This document shows positions 38,654 to 47,937 of a stretch of DNA of 64,000 nucleotides, in pieces; the stretch's first letter is position 1; each line of letters opens with the position of its first letter. A program made the position numbers and the translations under genes. This DNA is from Blattabacterium cuenoti (GTDB taxonomy: Bacteria > Bacteroidota > Bacteroidia > Flavobacteriales > Blattabacteriaceae), in NCBI RefSeq assembly GCF_014251235.1, contig NZ_CP059181.1:1-64000 (forward strand), written 5' to 3'. The notes beneath the pieces were generated by a model. That model saw nothing but the letters and a program-made list of their open reading frames with translations, made no database searches and was not told the DNA's origin.

Positions 38654-40675
38654 ATGATTAAATTATCAAAATTTTACACAAAAAAAATCAAAAATAAGAT
38701 TATTATTATTATAGCAATCTTATTATTGACTTTTTCCTTTCCAAAAAAAAAAATCTTTAAATATGAGTTTTACAAGGGAGATTTTTGGTTATACGAAGAC
38801 CTTTTTTCTCCATTTAATTTTATCATTTCAAAAAATAGTCAAGACATTTACTTAGAAATTACAAAACTAAAAAATAATCAGGATTTCTATTTCGATAAAA
38901 ATAAAAATTTTGTTATAAATATAAAAAAAAAACTAAAAAAATTTCCTTTTATAAGGAAAAATAAACTTTTTTATAAAAAAGCCAATAAAATTATAAATAA
39001 AGTATATAAATATGGATACATAAATTATCATTTTTTTCTGAAAAAGAATACTTCTATTTTTTATAGAAAAGAAAAAAATAAGAAAGATTGGACATTTATT
39101 TCATCTAATAAAATTTATACTTTACATAAAGTAAACAATCTTATTAAAAAAGAAATTCCTATAAAATACGATCGTAAATTTTTACGAAAAACATTGAAAA
39201 AAATTATAGTTCCAAATCTTTATTATAACAAAAATTACACTGAAGAAATTTTATTTAAAAAAATAAAATCCACTATTAAAATAAAACGATTGATTAAAAA
39301 AGGAGAAAAAATTATACAAAAAAATGAGATTATAGATAGAGATAAATTTCATGTTTTATCCTTATTTAAAAAAAAATATGAATCTATAGTATGGAATAAA
39401 AAAAAAGAATATGGGACAACTATAGGTTATTTTTTAATAATATCCACTATTTTTTTTATATTATTTTTATATATTTTTTATTTCCAAAATAAAATATTTA
39501 AAAATATTAAAAAAATAAATTTTTTAATAATTAATATATTATTAATATCCTTTATAACTATTCTTACTTTAAAATTTCATTCTAAAATATTATATTCAAT
39601 ACCTTTTTGTATTTTACCTATAAGTGTTCGTGCTTTTTTTAATCTAAATTTGAGCTTAATTTTCCATTTAACAACAATTTTATTATTGTCTATAATCACA
39701 CCACATCGTTTTGAATTTATCTTTCTCCAAATAGTTACAGGTTTCTTAGTTCTTTTAACAAAAAAAAATCTTTATAAAAGAGAAAATTTGTTTCTATCTG
39801 TAATAAAAATATTTATTGTTTATATAATAACTTTCAGTTCACTCAGTTTAATACGTGAAGGAACTTTTAATATTACTAAGGATACTTTATCTTTATTTTT
39901 TTTTAGCGGAATATTGACTTTATTTGTTCATCCTTTAATATTTCTTTTTGAAAAATTATTTAATTTTACTTCTGATATTTCTTTATTAGAACTATCTAAT
40001 ATTAATACTCCTGTATTAAGATTATTATCCAAAAAAGCTCCTGGAACTTTACAACATGTTTTAACTGTAGCAAATATAGCAGAAGAAGCGGCTTTTTCTA
40101 TAGGAGCTAATTCCTTATTAGCAAGAATAGGGGCAATTTACCATGATCTCGGTAAAATTGAAAATTCTCATTTTTTTATTGAAAATCAACAGAATACAAT
40201 AATAAATCCTCATGAAAAATTAAGTCCAAAAGAAAGTGCTAATATTATTTTGAAACATGTTACAATAGGAATAAAATTTGCAAAAAAATATCATTTACCT
40301 GATACTATTACAGATTTTATCCGTACTCATCATGGAAATAGTATTCTTCATTTTTTTTATGAAAAACAAAAAAAAAAATACCCAAATATGAAAATTAACG
40401 AAAAACAATTCCAATATTCCGGACCAAAACCATTTTCAAAAGAAACTGCTATCGTAATGATTTGTGATTCCGTTGAAGCAGCTTCTAAAAGCATAAAAAA
40501 TCCATCTAATCATGATTTAAAAAATGTAGTAGAAGACATTATTAATAAACAAAAAAAAGAAAATCAATTCTCTAATGCGGATATCACTATGAAAGAAATA
40601 GAAAAAATAAAAAAAGTACTTCAAAAGAAATTAATCAATATTTATCATACTAGAATAGTATATCCTAATTCATAA
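38654..40675 (+). CDS. Membrane HD-domain phosphohydrolase (7TM-HD, PgpH-like)
   Basis: Polytopic membrane protein with a cytoplasmic HD phosphohydrolase domain. The 673-residue product has a first membrane helix (about 17-30), an extracytoplasmic 7TMR-HDED-like region (about 40-250), about seven closely spaced helices (about 255-440) and a C-terminal HD domain. The metal ligands are visible: His in GTLQHVLTVANIA, the HD pair in AIYHDLGKIENSHFFIENQ near 496, His in IRTHHGNSILHFFYE, and Asp in MICDSVEAASKS. In Listeria the relative PgpH degrades cyclic di-AMP; the same substrate is plausible here but unproven. Length and all metal ligands are intact. Confidence 0.86.
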   Translation: MIKLSKFYTKKIKNKIIIIIAILLLTFSFPKKKIFKYEFYKGDFWLYEDLFSPFNFIISKNSQDIYLEITKLKNNQDFYFDKNKNFVINIKKKLKKFPFIRKNKLFYKKANKIINKVYKYGYINYHFFLKKNTSIFYRKEKNKKDWTFISSNKIYTLHKVNNLIKKEIPIKYDRKFLRKTLKKIIVPNLYYNKNYTEEILFKKIKSTIKIKRLIKKGEKIIQKNEIIDRDKFHVLSLFKKKYESIVWNKKKEYGTTIGYFLIISTIFFILFLYIFYFQNKIFKNIKKINFLIINILLISFITILTLKFHSKILYSIPFCILPISVRAFFNLNLSLIFHLTTILLLSIITPHRFEFIFLQIVTGFLVLLTKKNLYKRENLFLSVIKIFIVYIITFSSLSLIREGTFNITKDTLSLFFFSGILTLFVHPLIFLFEKLFNFTSDISLLELSNINTPVLRLLSKKAPGTLQHVLTVANIAEEAAFSIGANSLLARIGAIYHDLGKIENSHFFIENQQNTIINPHEKLSPKESANIILKHVTIGIKFAKKYHLPDTITDFIRTHHGNSILHFFYEKQKKKYPNMKINEKQFQYSGPKPFSKETAIVMICDSVEAASKSIKNPSNHDLKNVVEDIINKQKKENQFSNADITMKEIEKIKKVLQKKLINIYHTRIVYPNS

Positions 40676-40742
40676 CAATTTATTTAATTTTGCTTATTAT
40701 GTCTATCTACTTTAGATTTGTAAATTTATAAAATAAATATTC

Positions 40743-40830
40743 GGAGAATTGCCGGAGTGGTTAACGGAACAGTTTGCTAAACTGTCGGTGTAATAAAAAC
40801 ACCGCGTGGGTTCGAATCCCACATTCTCCG
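40743..40830 (+). tRNA. tRNA-Ser (GCT anticodon)
   Basis: Class II tRNA of 88 bases. The acceptor stem GGAGAAT pairs with ATTCTCC, and the anticodon loop TTGCTAA presents GCT inside the CAGTT/AACTG stem. A long variable arm (CGGTGT...ACACCG) and the T-arm GTGGGTTCGAATCCCAC are complete. Discriminator G is at 40830, and CCA is not encoded. It reads AGC/AGT serine codons and is first of a three-tRNA cluster. Confidence 0.97.
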
Positions 40831-40874
40831 CTTAATAAATAGAATAAAACTAGATAAAAAATAGAATAATTACG

Positions 40875-40949
40875 CGGGGTATAGCGTAGTTCGGTTATCG
40901 CGCCTGGTTTGGGACCAGGAGGTCACAGGTTCAAATCCTGTTACCCCGA
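40875..40949 (+). tRNA. tRNA-Pro (TGG anticodon)
   Basis: Cloverleaf of 75 bases. Acceptor CGGGGTA pairs with TACCCCG, the anticodon stem-loop CCTGG TTTGGGA CCAGG gives TGG, and the T-arm is ACAGGTTCAAATCCTGT. Discriminator A is at 40949, and CCA is not encoded. A TGG anticodon can read all four proline codons if unmodified at the wobble base, fitting a minimal tRNA set. Confidence 0.97.
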
Positions 40950-40956
40950 TTATTTT

Positions 40957-41030
40957 GATCACGTAGCTCAAATGGATAGAGCTACTGCCTTCTAAGCAGT
41001 AGGTTACAGGTTCGAATCCTGTCGTGATCA
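40957..41030 (+). tRNA. tRNA-Arg (TCT anticodon)
   Basis: Cloverleaf of 74 bases. Acceptor GATCACG pairs with CGTGATC, the anticodon stem-loop ACTGC CTTCTAA GCAGT gives TCT, and the T-arm is ACAGGTTCGAATCCTGT. Discriminator A is at 41030, and CCA is not encoded. It reads AGA/AGG, the dominant arginine codons in this AT-rich genome. Confidence 0.97.
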
Positions 41031-41040
41031 TTTTTTTTAA

Positions 41041-41745
41041 TTAAGATGTTTTATTTAGTTTATTTTTATTAGTTAATTTTCCTTTTAATACTTCATCTAT
41101 CATTCCGTAATCTTTTGCTTCTTCAGAATTCATCCAATAATCTCTATCAGAATCTTTTTCTATTTTTTCTATAGAAGAACCTGAATGAATAGAAATAATT
41201 TCATAAAGTTCTTTTTTTAATTTTAAAATTTCACGAACTGTTATTTCAATATCAGATGCTTGTCCTTGAGTTCCACCCATAGGCTGATGAATCATAATTC
41301 TAGAATGTTTTAATCCAGCTCTTTTATTTTTAACTCCAGCACAAAGCAAAACAGCGGCCATAGAAGCAGCCATTCCTGTACATATAGTAGCTACATCTGG
41401 TTCAACTATCTGCATAGTATCATATATACCTAAACCAGCGTGAACATCTCCTCCTGGAGAATTAATATATATTTGTATATCTTTTGAAGAATCTACAGAT
41501 TGTAAAAACAACAATTGAGCTTGTACAATATTTGCTACTTGATCCTCAATGGGTGTTCCTAAAAAGATAACACGGTCCATCATCAATCTAGAAAAAACAT
41601 CCATTTGTGCTACATTTAATTTACGTTCTTCTACAATATAAGGAGTCATCAATCTAATATATTGATCAATAAGTAAACTATTGATTCTTTGATCTTTTGT
41701 TGCATATTTTATAAATTCTTCTGAATTTTTCCTAAAATAATTCAT
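41041..41745 (-). CDS. clpP: ATP-dependent Clp protease proteolytic subunit
   Basis: Serine protease tetradecamer working with Clp ATPases. The product shows the oxyanion region INSPGGDVHAGLGIYDTM, the nucleophile Ser in CTGMAASMAAVLLCAG, the catalytic His in RIMIHQPMGG and the C-terminal DRDYWMNSEEAKDYGMIDEVL. I preferred ATG 41745 (MNYFRKNSEEF, 234 residues), which matches flavobacterial N-termini; ATG 41781 would add 12 residues. The partner ClpC starts at 63335, and tmRNA, whose tag marks proteins for such proteases, is also in the window. It converges with the tRNA-Arg gene. Confidence 0.95.
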   Translation of the reverse strand: MNYFRKNSEEFIKYATKDQRINSLLIDQYIRLMTPYIVEERKLNVAQMDVFSRLMMDRVIFLGTPIEDQVANIVQAQLLFLQSVDSSKDIQIYINSPGGDVHAGLGIYDTMQIVEPDVATICTGMAASMAAVLLCAGVKNKRAGLKHSRIMIHQPMGGTQGQASDIEITVREILKLKKELYEIISIHSGSSIEKIEKDSDRDYWMNSEEAKDYGMIDEVLKGKLTNKNKLNKTS

Positions 41746-41833
41746 ATTGAAAAGAATAATCGAATTTTCAAATGTAATCATAATTCCATTATTCTATAGG
41801 ATTAAAAAGGATAATTTATAAAATTCTCTAATC

Positions 41834-43297
41834 TTGAAAAACAAATTAAATTTATATAAAAAGCTAGCTCTTCAAACTATATTGTATTCTATAGGAACTA
41901 TTTTACCAAAAATTATTAATTATGCGTTCCTAAAATTTTTTACTAAATCTCTAAGAAGGGAAGAATTTTCTCTTTATACAGACATGTATTCTCTATCTTT
42001 TATAGTAATAGGTTTCCTTTCATTTGGATTAGAAAATACATATTTCAGATTTTTATCTAAAAGAAAAGAAGATAAAGAGATTATTTTTTCAACAGGAGTT
42101 ATCATTCAATTCATCATTACTTCTCTTTTCCTAATTTTTTCCATTTATTCTGTGAACTATTTAGTTTCTGTTGCTGGATATAAAAAACATCCAGAGTATT
42201 TTTTTATGTTTTTTTTAATCATATTTTTTGATACAATTTGTATTCTTCCAATGGCATGGCTTCGTGCTCACGAAAAAGTTTTAAGATTTACGATGATAAA
42301 TGTTATTAATATATTATTACAATCTTTTTTTATTAGATATATGTTTTCCTTTCATCTACTAAAAAATAAAACTTCATTTTTATCTTTTATTTTTGAATTT
42401 GTGAATTCTTTAACAGATAAAACTGGTTTTATATTTTTTGCAAATATGATTTCTTCTTTTTCAAGTTTTATTTTAATTACTCCTATTCTTTTAAAAAAAG
42501 TAAACATAAAAAATTTTAATAAAGTTCTTGCGAAGAAAATGTTAAATTACGGTATTCCAATAATGCTTGGAACCCTCTCTTTTTCTTTTAATGAAAATTT
42601 AGACAAAATTTTCATTAAAAGATGGCTTTCTGATGAAATAAACGGAGCATATTCTGCTTGTTATAAAATAGCATCTTTTATGAATTTATACATACGTGCT
42701 TTTAGACTAGGAATAGAACCTTTTTTTTTTAAAAAATCCGAAGATTATGACGCTAAATACTATTATGAAGAAATAATTTATTTATTTATCATATTAGGAT
42801 TGATTTTTTATGTATTAATATGTGGAAATATTTCGATTCTTGTAGGTTTTTTGATAGATAAAAAATATCATACAGCTATTTCCATTATTCCAATAGTAAT
42901 GATGGGAAATTTGTTTTTAGGAATATATACAAATCTATCTATTTTTTATAAAATAATAGATAAACCTATAATTGGAACTTATATTTCCTTAATAGGAGTT
43001 TTCGTTACTATACTTTTCAATATTATATTCATTTTTATTCCTCATAGGAATTTTTTAATTCCTGCATGGGGAACATTAACATCTTATGGAAGTATGGTAA
43101 TAGTTTTATATTTTTGGTGGAAGAAAAATTTTTTAAAATTTTATAGAAAAATATGGAGTGTTATTCTACATCTAATACTGTCCGTAACTTTAGTTAGTTA
43201 CATATTTTTTTATGAAAGCAGAATAGAGGTTAGTTTATTTTTACAATTATTGTATATCATCCTTGTATTTTTATTTGAAATCAATAATTTTATTTAA
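41834..43297 (+). CDS. Polysaccharide/lipid-linked oligosaccharide flippase (MATE/MOP-type, Wzx-like)
   Basis: Multidrug/oligosaccharidyl-lipid/polysaccharide superfamily membrane protein, probably flipping an undecaprenyl-linked intermediate. The 487-residue product starts at TTG 41834 with YKKLALQTILYSIGTILPKIINYAF, the usual start of these flippases. It has about 12-14 membrane helices and the FGLENTYFRFLSKRKEDKE loop. The order flippase, dUTPase-like, sugar nucleotidyltransferase matches flavobacterial chromosomes. Substrate is uncertain: lipid II flipping and surface-polysaccharide flipping are both possible, because the elongasome is retained. Confidence 0.82.
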   Translation: MKNKLNLYKKLALQTILYSIGTILPKIINYAFLKFFTKSLRREEFSLYTDMYSLSFIVIGFLSFGLENTYFRFLSKRKEDKEIIFSTGVIIQFIITSLFLIFSIYSVNYLVSVAGYKKHPEYFFMFFLIIFFDTICILPMAWLRAHEKVLRFTMINVINILLQSFFIRYMFSFHLLKNKTSFLSFIFEFVNSLTDKTGFIFFANMISSFSSFILITPILLKKVNIKNFNKVLAKKMLNYGIPIMLGTLSFSFNENLDKIFIKRWLSDEINGAYSACYKIASFMNLYIRAFRLGIEPFFFKKSEDYDAKYYYEEIIYLFIILGLIFYVLICGNISILVGFLIDKKYHTAISIIPIVMMGNLFLGIYTNLSIFYKIIDKPIIGTYISLIGVFVTILFNIIFIFIPHRNFLIPAWGTLTSYGSMVIVLYFWWKKNFLKFYRKIWSVILHLILSVTLVSYIFFYESRIEVSLFLQLLYIILVFLFEINNFI

Positions 43298-43712
43298 AAA
43301 AAATATTTTGTATAAAATAGATAATAAAAAAAATGTAATAATATTAAAAGCTAATATAAAAAATTCCATGAATCTAATTTCTTTCGGAAGATCTTTAATA
43401 CCAACAGGGTACTATATAAAATTGAAACAACTTAGAGAAAACAATTTCTTTTTGATTGAAAAGTTAATTAACCCTATAAATTTTTGTATTCTTCATTTTT
43501 CAAAAGTGAATAATATCATGAAAAAAAATCAAAATATTTTTGAGATTAAAATAGTTTTATTAAATATTTCTTTAAAAGAAATAAAAATTAAACCTCATGA
43601 TAAAATTGCTGTAATGAGAATTGGAAAAAAATTTGAAATAGAATGGAAAAAATCTTCATATCTAAATAAAAGTGTAAGAGGAGATAATAGTTTCGGAAGT
43701 ACTGGTATATAA
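43275..43712 (+). CDS. dUTPase-like protein with eroded catalytic motifs
   Basis: A divergent relative of trimeric dUTPase, at the place where flavobacteria carry dut. Recognisable parts are SLIPTGYYIKL (motif before the substrate site), EIKIVLLNISLKEIKIKPHDKIAVMRIGKKFEIEW (strands around motif 4), and the C-terminal motif 5 RGDNSFGSTG, which is nearly perfect. Motif 1 (A-G-x-D-L) appears as NSMNL, motif 2 (P-R-S-G) is absent, and motif 3 with its catalytic Asp and Tyr (normally G-x-x-D-x-x-Y) is missing. dUTP hydrolysis is therefore doubtful. The start is uncertain: the frame opens at TTG 43263, overlapping the flippase, and TTG 43275 gives MKSIILFKKN. It could be an inactive relic or a repurposed protein. 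Confidence 0.62.
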   Translation: MKSIILFKKNILYKIDNKKNVIILKANIKNSMNLISFGRSLIPTGYYIKLKQLRENNFFLIEKLINPINFCILHFSKVNNIMKKNQNIFEIKIVLLNISLKEIKIKPHDKIAVMRIGKKFEIEWKKSSYLNKSVRGDNSFGSTGI

Positions 43713-43722
43713 AAAATTTTTT

Positions 43723-44757
43723 ATGAAAATTATAATTCCTATGGCTGGAGAGGGGACACGTCTTCGTCCACATACTTTAAATACTCCTAAACCGTTAATA
43801 TCCATTGTTGGAAAATCGATCTTGAAAAGATTAATAGATAATTTATCTTTTTTTCTTGAAAATTTCTTAATAGAAGAAATTATATATATAATATCCTATA
43901 AGGAAAAAGAAATAGAAGAAAAATTAAGAAATATTTCTAATGAAATAGGAATTCCTAGTATCGTATATTTTCAAAAAAAACCATTAGGGACTGCAGATGC
44001 TTTATTACAAGCTAAAAATTCATTAATAGGTCCTATTATAATTTCCTTTTCAGATACTTTATTTTACCATAAAAAATTTAACAGTGTAGACAAAAAATTC
44101 GATAATATCATATGGACTAAAAAAGTAAAAGATCCCAACTTATTTGGAATAGTTCAATGTTCCTTATCAGGTTATATTACTAATTTTATAGAAAAACCAA
44201 AAAACAATATATCTAATTTAGCAATTATTGGTCTTTACTACTTTAAAGATGCTTCTATCTTAAAAAATGAACTGCAATATTATTTTCTTAAAAAAGAAGA
44301 TAAAAATAAGAAAAATGGAAAAGAATATCAGTTAACTTCTGTTTTAGAAAATATGAGAAAAAAAGGAATTAAATTTTTTAGTCAAGAAATCCATGAATGG
44401 ATGGATTTTGGTAATAAAAAAAAAATTGTATCCTCTAATTCTAAAATATTAGCCTTAGAGTATAAAAAATTCAAGTTAATTCATAAAGAATCTGTTCTAA
44501 AGAACAGTTTAATAATTCATCCTTGTTATATAGGAAAAAATTCAACCATAGAAAATAGCATAATAGGACCTTATGTTTCTATAGGTAACTTTTCAAAAAT
44601 CGAAAATAGTAATATAAATAGATCTATTATTCAAAATAATTCTAGAATTAGACATGCTTCTTTTTCTAATTCTATAATCGGAAATTATACTTCTTATATC
44701 GGAATATCAAAAGAAGTAGATTTAGGAGACTATTCTATGATAAAAGAAATTTTGTAA
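43723..44757 (+). CDS. Sugar-phosphate nucleotidyltransferase (NTP_transferase with left-handed beta-helix)
   Basis: Activates a sugar phosphate with NTP to a nucleotide sugar. The 344-residue protein has the nucleotide-binding MAGEGTRLRPHTLNTPKPLISIVGK at residues 7-30, the GTADALLQAK region near 88, and ISFSDTLF where the metal-binding Asp sits. The E-K-P motif FIEKPKNN follows, and a C-terminal hexapeptide-repeat region (about 255-340) has I-G-N/S triplets. Flavobacterial neighbours are usually annotated as glucose-1-phosphate or mannose-1-phosphate nucleotidyltransferases; which sugar is used cannot be read from sequence. It follows the dUTPase-like gene by 10 bases. Confidence 0.86.
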   Translation: MKIIIPMAGEGTRLRPHTLNTPKPLISIVGKSILKRLIDNLSFFLENFLIEEIIYIISYKEKEIEEKLRNISNEIGIPSIVYFQKKPLGTADALLQAKNSLIGPIIISFSDTLFYHKKFNSVDKKFDNIIWTKKVKDPNLFGIVQCSLSGYITNFIEKPKNNISNLAIIGLYYFKDASILKNELQYYFLKKEDKNKKNGKEYQLTSVLENMRKKGIKFFSQEIHEWMDFGNKKKIVSSNSKILALEYKKFKLIHKESVLKNSLIIHPCYIGKNSTIENSIIGPYVSIGNFSKIENSNINRSIIQNNSRIRHASFSNSIIGNYTSYIGISKEVDLGDYSMIKEIL

Positions 44758-44792
44758 ATTTTCTTTTCAAATAAAGAATTCATAATTTTTTT

Positions 44793-44800
44793 TATATTTG
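44793..44800 (+). promoter_or_regulatory. Candidate -7 element upstream of tatA
   Basis: TATATTTG matches TAnnTTTG exactly and lies 17 bases before the tatA ATG, in the 60-base gap after the nucleotidyltransferase gene. This would give a very short leader. No clear -33 box is visible. Confidence 0.25.
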
Positions 44801-44817
44801 GATAAAATTTCCGTCCA

Positions 44818-44997
44818 ATGAAATTTATTTTATCTATACTACTTGGAACATTTGGAACTACAGAAATTGTGGTTATTGTCATTCTTGCACTTTTACTTTT
44901 TGGGGGTAAAAAAATACCAGAATTAATGAAAGGGTTGGGTACAGGATTGAAAGAGTTTAAAAAAGCTTCTGAAGGGGATAATACTGAAGAAGAATAA
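44818..44997 (+). CDS. tatA: Sec-independent (twin-arginine) translocase subunit TatA
   Basis: TatA forms the pore that moves folded proteins across the inner membrane. The 59-residue frame (ATG 44818 to TAA 44997) has the classic layout. A short N-terminus is followed by a membrane helix [21 protein letters not shown] with the conserved FGxxKIPEL hinge, an amphipathic helix ([15 protein letters not shown]) and a short acidic tail (EGDNTEEE). It lies between the nucleotidyltransferase and lytic transglycosylase genes on the same strand. It is compact even for TatA, having little C-terminal tail. TatC is expected elsewhere in the genome. Confidence 0.95.
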   Translation: MKFILSILLGTFGTTEIVVIVILALLLFGGKKIPELMKGLGTGLKEFKKASEGDNTEEE

Positions 44998-45050
44998 AAA
45001 TTTTTTCTCTTTCTTTTTTCTGTCAATGATTAGCATTTATTAACTAATTA

Positions 45051-46139
45051 ATGACAACAATAAAAAATATTATGTTTTGTTTGCTATTTTTTAAAAGTAT
45101 GATTATACAATCAGCATCAAAACCGTTTATTGTTGAACCAAAAAGTGTATATAAAAAAAATATTCCGATTAAAAAATTTGATTTAAATCATCTATCTAAT
45201 ATAGATAACTTATGGAAAAAGTTATTTAGGGTAAAAAGAAAATCTTTCAAAAAAAAGAAATCCGCAAAAAATATTATTATAACTAATATTAATTCAGATG
45301 AATTAAGATTAAGAATTTATCATCTTAATCAAAAATCTCAAATGAAAATATTAAAATATAATACGATTATACATGCTTCTGTAGAAAGTTATCTTCGTAT
45401 GGGTAGATACATAGGAAAACTCATTTCATTAGCTGAATACTATTTCCCTATTTTTGAAGAAAAATTTGATAGTTTTTATCTTCCTAAAGAATTAAAATAT
45501 ATAGCAATTATAGAATCAAATTTAAATCCAAAAATTACGTCTAAAGTAGGAGCTAAAGGTATTTGGCAATTTATGAATGAAACTGGAAAAACATATCATT
45601 TAAATGTGAACAGATTCTATGATGAAAGAAATGATCCAATTAAATCGACAGAAGCCGCTTGTAAATATTTTAAATATTTGTATAAAAAAATAGGAAATTG
45701 GGAATTAGTATTGGCCGCTTATAATGCTGGACCGGGAAAAATAGATCAAATTATCCAAAACAATAAAGGAAAAAAAGATTTTTGGGGTCTTTTGGATTCT
45801 CTTCCAAGAGAAACAAGAAATTACATTCCAAAATTTATTGCCATTAATTATGTAATGAATTATTATAAAGAACATAATATTATTCCATTTCATCAACATC
45901 ATCATCTTAAATATAGAGATACAATTCTAGTCCCCATAAAAGGAAAAGTTTCTTTAAAATATTTATCCTCTTTATTAAAAATACCTTATAAAGATCTAAT
46001 TTTTCTAAATCCACAATATCTTGTAGACGTTATTTCTCCTGGAGAAAATATTTTTATAAGATTACCAAAAATAAAAAGTCTCATTTTAAGAGAGAGAGGA
46101 AAAGAAGGATTTTTTTCAAGAAAAAAAATTAACTACTGA
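45051..46139 (+). CDS. mltD: Membrane-bound lytic murein transglycosylase D-like protein
   Basis: Cleaves peptidoglycan glycan strands to 1,6-anhydro ends in the periplasm. The 362-residue protein has an N-terminal hydrophobic signal (about 6-22) and an SLT domain with the catalytic Glu in LKYIAIIESNLNPKITSKVGAKGIWQFM near 150. AAYNAGPGKIDQII follows near 225, then a C-terminal LysM-like domain (about 290-345: KGKVSLKYLSSLLKIPYKDLIFLNPQ). It fits with PBP2, RodA and MreBCD in the same window. Length is shorter than the multi-LysM MltD of E. coli, with only one LysM. Confidence 0.9.
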   Translation: MTTIKNIMFCLLFFKSMIIQSASKPFIVEPKSVYKKNIPIKKFDLNHLSNIDNLWKKLFRVKRKSFKKKKSAKNIIITNINSDELRLRIYHLNQKSQMKILKYNTIIHASVESYLRMGRYIGKLISLAEYYFPIFEEKFDSFYLPKELKYIAIIESNLNPKITSKVGAKGIWQFMNETGKTYHLNVNRFYDERNDPIKSTEAACKYFKYLYKKIGNWELVLAAYNAGPGKIDQIIQNNKGKKDFWGLLDSLPRETRNYIPKFIAINYVMNYYKEHNIIPFHQHHHLKYRDTILVPIKGKVSLKYLSSLLKIPYKDLIFLNPQYLVDVISPGENIFIRLPKIKSLILRERGKEGFFSRKKINY

Positions 46140-46152
46140 AGAATGAAAAATT

Positions 46153-47154
46153 ATGAATGAAAAAAATAAAAAATTTGAACAAAAGAAAAAATCCTTAAAG
46201 CTTGTATTAGAAAAAATGGAGAAAACATATGGAAAGGGGACGGTTATGTGTATGGGAGATACCCATTTAGATAATTTAGAAATTATTTCTTCTGGATCTA
46301 TTAGTTTAGATATTGCTTTGGGGATAAAAGGGTTTCCTAAAGGTCGAATTGTAGAAATATTTGGACCAGAATCTTCTGGAAAAACAACTTTAGCCTTACA
46401 TGCGATTACTCAATCCCAAAAGGAAGGAGGTTTCGCTAGTTTTATTGATGCAGAGCATGCTTTTGATAGTATTTATGCAAAGAAAATAGGAGTAAATATA
46501 AAAGAATTGATTATATCTCAACCGGATAATGGAGAACAAGCTCTTGAAATTGTTGATAATTTAATACGATCTGGAGTTATTGATCTAATTGTGGTCGATT
46601 CAGTTGCTGCATTGACACCTAAAAGTGAAATTGAAGGAGAGATGGGTGATTCTAAGATAGGATTGCAAGCTAGACTGATGTCACAAGCTTTAAGAAAGCT
46701 AACATCTAGCATAGGAAAATCAAAAAGTATTCTTATTTTTATTAATCAATTACGAGAAAGAATTGGTGTTTACGGAAATCCAGAAGTTACGACTGGTGGT
46801 AATGCTTTAAAATTCTATTCTTCTATTAGATTAGACATAAGAAGAGGAAATCAAATAAAAAATGGAGAAAAAATATTGGGAAATAGAACTAAGGTTAAAG
46901 TAGTAAAAAATAAACTTTCTCCTCCTTTTAAAACTGCAGAATTTGATATTTTATATGGAGAAGGAATATCAAAAATAGGAGAAATTCTTGATCTTGGAGT
47001 TAACTTAGGTATTATAAAAAAAAATGGATCTTGGTTTAGTTATGGAGACCTAAATTTAGGTCAAGGAAGAGATTCCGTAAAAGAATTTTTAAAAGATAAA
47101 AAAAATATGATTTATGAAATACAAAAAAATATAATAAATCAGTATCTTCAATAA
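46153..47154 (+). CDS. recA: Recombinase RecA
   Basis: DNA strand-exchange ATPase for homologous recombination. The 333-residue protein has Walker [16 protein letters not shown] near 69, the [13 protein letters not shown] segment (usually EHALDP) near 100, Walker [11 protein letters not shown] near 144, the L2 loop [29 protein letters not shown] near 208 and the C-terminal strand [14 protein letters not shown]. The acidic C-terminal tail is short. It lies 13 bases after mltD. The absence of damage means recombination capacity is likely retained, which matters for the inverted repeats noted in this window. Confidence 0.97.
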   Translation: MNEKNKKFEQKKKSLKLVLEKMEKTYGKGTVMCMGDTHLDNLEIISSGSISLDIALGIKGFPKGRIVEIFGPESSGKTTLALHAITQSQKEGGFASFIDAEHAFDSIYAKKIGVNIKELIISQPDNGEQALEIVDNLIRSGVIDLIVVDSVAALTPKSEIEGEMGDSKIGLQARLMSQALRKLTSSIGKSKSILIFINQLRERIGVYGNPEVTTGGNALKFYSSIRLDIRRGNQIKNGEKILGNRTKVKVVKNKLSPPFKTAEFDILYGEGISKIGEILDLGVNLGIIKKNGSWFSYGDLNLGQGRDSVKEFLKDKKNMIYEIQKNIINQYLQ

Positions 47155-47166
47155 AAGAATTAATAT

Positions 47167-47937
47167 ATGAAAATTACTTTTTTAGGGACTGGGACATCAC
47201 AGGGTGTTCCTGTTATTGGTTCTCAACATCCAGTCTGTTTATCTAACGATTCAAAAAATAAAAGACTTAGAAGTTCTATTCTTTTAGAAAAAAGTAGTAA
47301 AGTATTTTTAATAGATTGTAGTCCAGACTTTCGTTATCAAATGTTAAGGAATAATTCTAATAAATTAGATGCTATTCTGATTACACATGAACATCAAGAT
47401 CATATAGGTGGATTAGATGATATCAGGTCTATTAATAAAAAAGAACCTATTCCAATTTATGGACTACGTCGTGTTTTAAAAAGTTTAAAAAAACGATTTT
47501 ACTATATTTTTTCAGATAAAAAAAAACAAAATATTTCAAACATTTCACTACATGAGTTAGATGGATGTGCTGATTTTTTTTTATTAGAAGGAACCTTTAG
47601 AGTTTTTCCTTTATCTATCCGTCACGGAGATTTACCAATCTTAGGTTTTCGCATAAATAATTTCGCATACATTACAGATGCTAGTGATATACCTATTTTT
47701 ACTAGAAAAAAATTGAAAGGATTAGAAATTTTAGTTTTAAATATTTTAAGAAAAACTAAAAAAAAATCTTTCGATTCTAATTTGTTAGAATCATTAGAAA
47801 TAATTCATGAAATAAATCCAAAAAAAACTTATCTAACGCATATTAGTCACCTACTAGGATTCCATGAGAGTATACAAAATAAACTACCTAAAAATGTGTA
47901 TTTAGCCTATGATGGTTTAACCATGGAAAATTCATAA
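47167..47937 (+). CDS. Metallo-beta-lactamase fold hydrolase (PhnP-like)
   Basis: Binuclear metal hydrolase probably acting on phosphodiesters. The 256-residue protein starts with FLGTGTSQGVPVIG and has the metal motif ITHEHQDHIGGLDDIR near 74 (H-x-H-x-D-H). Further ligands are IRHGDLPILGFRI and YITDASDI, and the protein closes with KTYLTHISHLLGFH near 230. This matches the PhnP-type subgroup found throughout Bacteroidota, whose physiological substrate is often unknown. It lies 12 bases after recA. Confidence 0.88.
   Translation: MKITFLGTGTSQGVPVIGSQHPVCLSNDSKNKRLRSSILLEKSSKVFLIDCSPDFRYQMLRNNSNKLDAILITHEHQDHIGGLDDIRSINKKEPIPIYGLRRVLKSLKKRFYYIFSDKKKQNISNISLHELDGCADFFLLEGTFRVFPLSIRHGDLPILGFRINNFAYITDASDIPIFTRKKLKGLEILVLNILRKTKKKSFDSNLLESLEIIHEINPKKTYLTHISHLLGFHESIQNKLPKNVYLAYDGLTMENS

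Noticed and set aside
44730-45026. Minus-strand 98-codon frame over tatA.
   Set aside because: It is the complement of tatA and flanks; the plus-strand TatA with its membrane helix and FGGKKIPEL hinge is the real gene.
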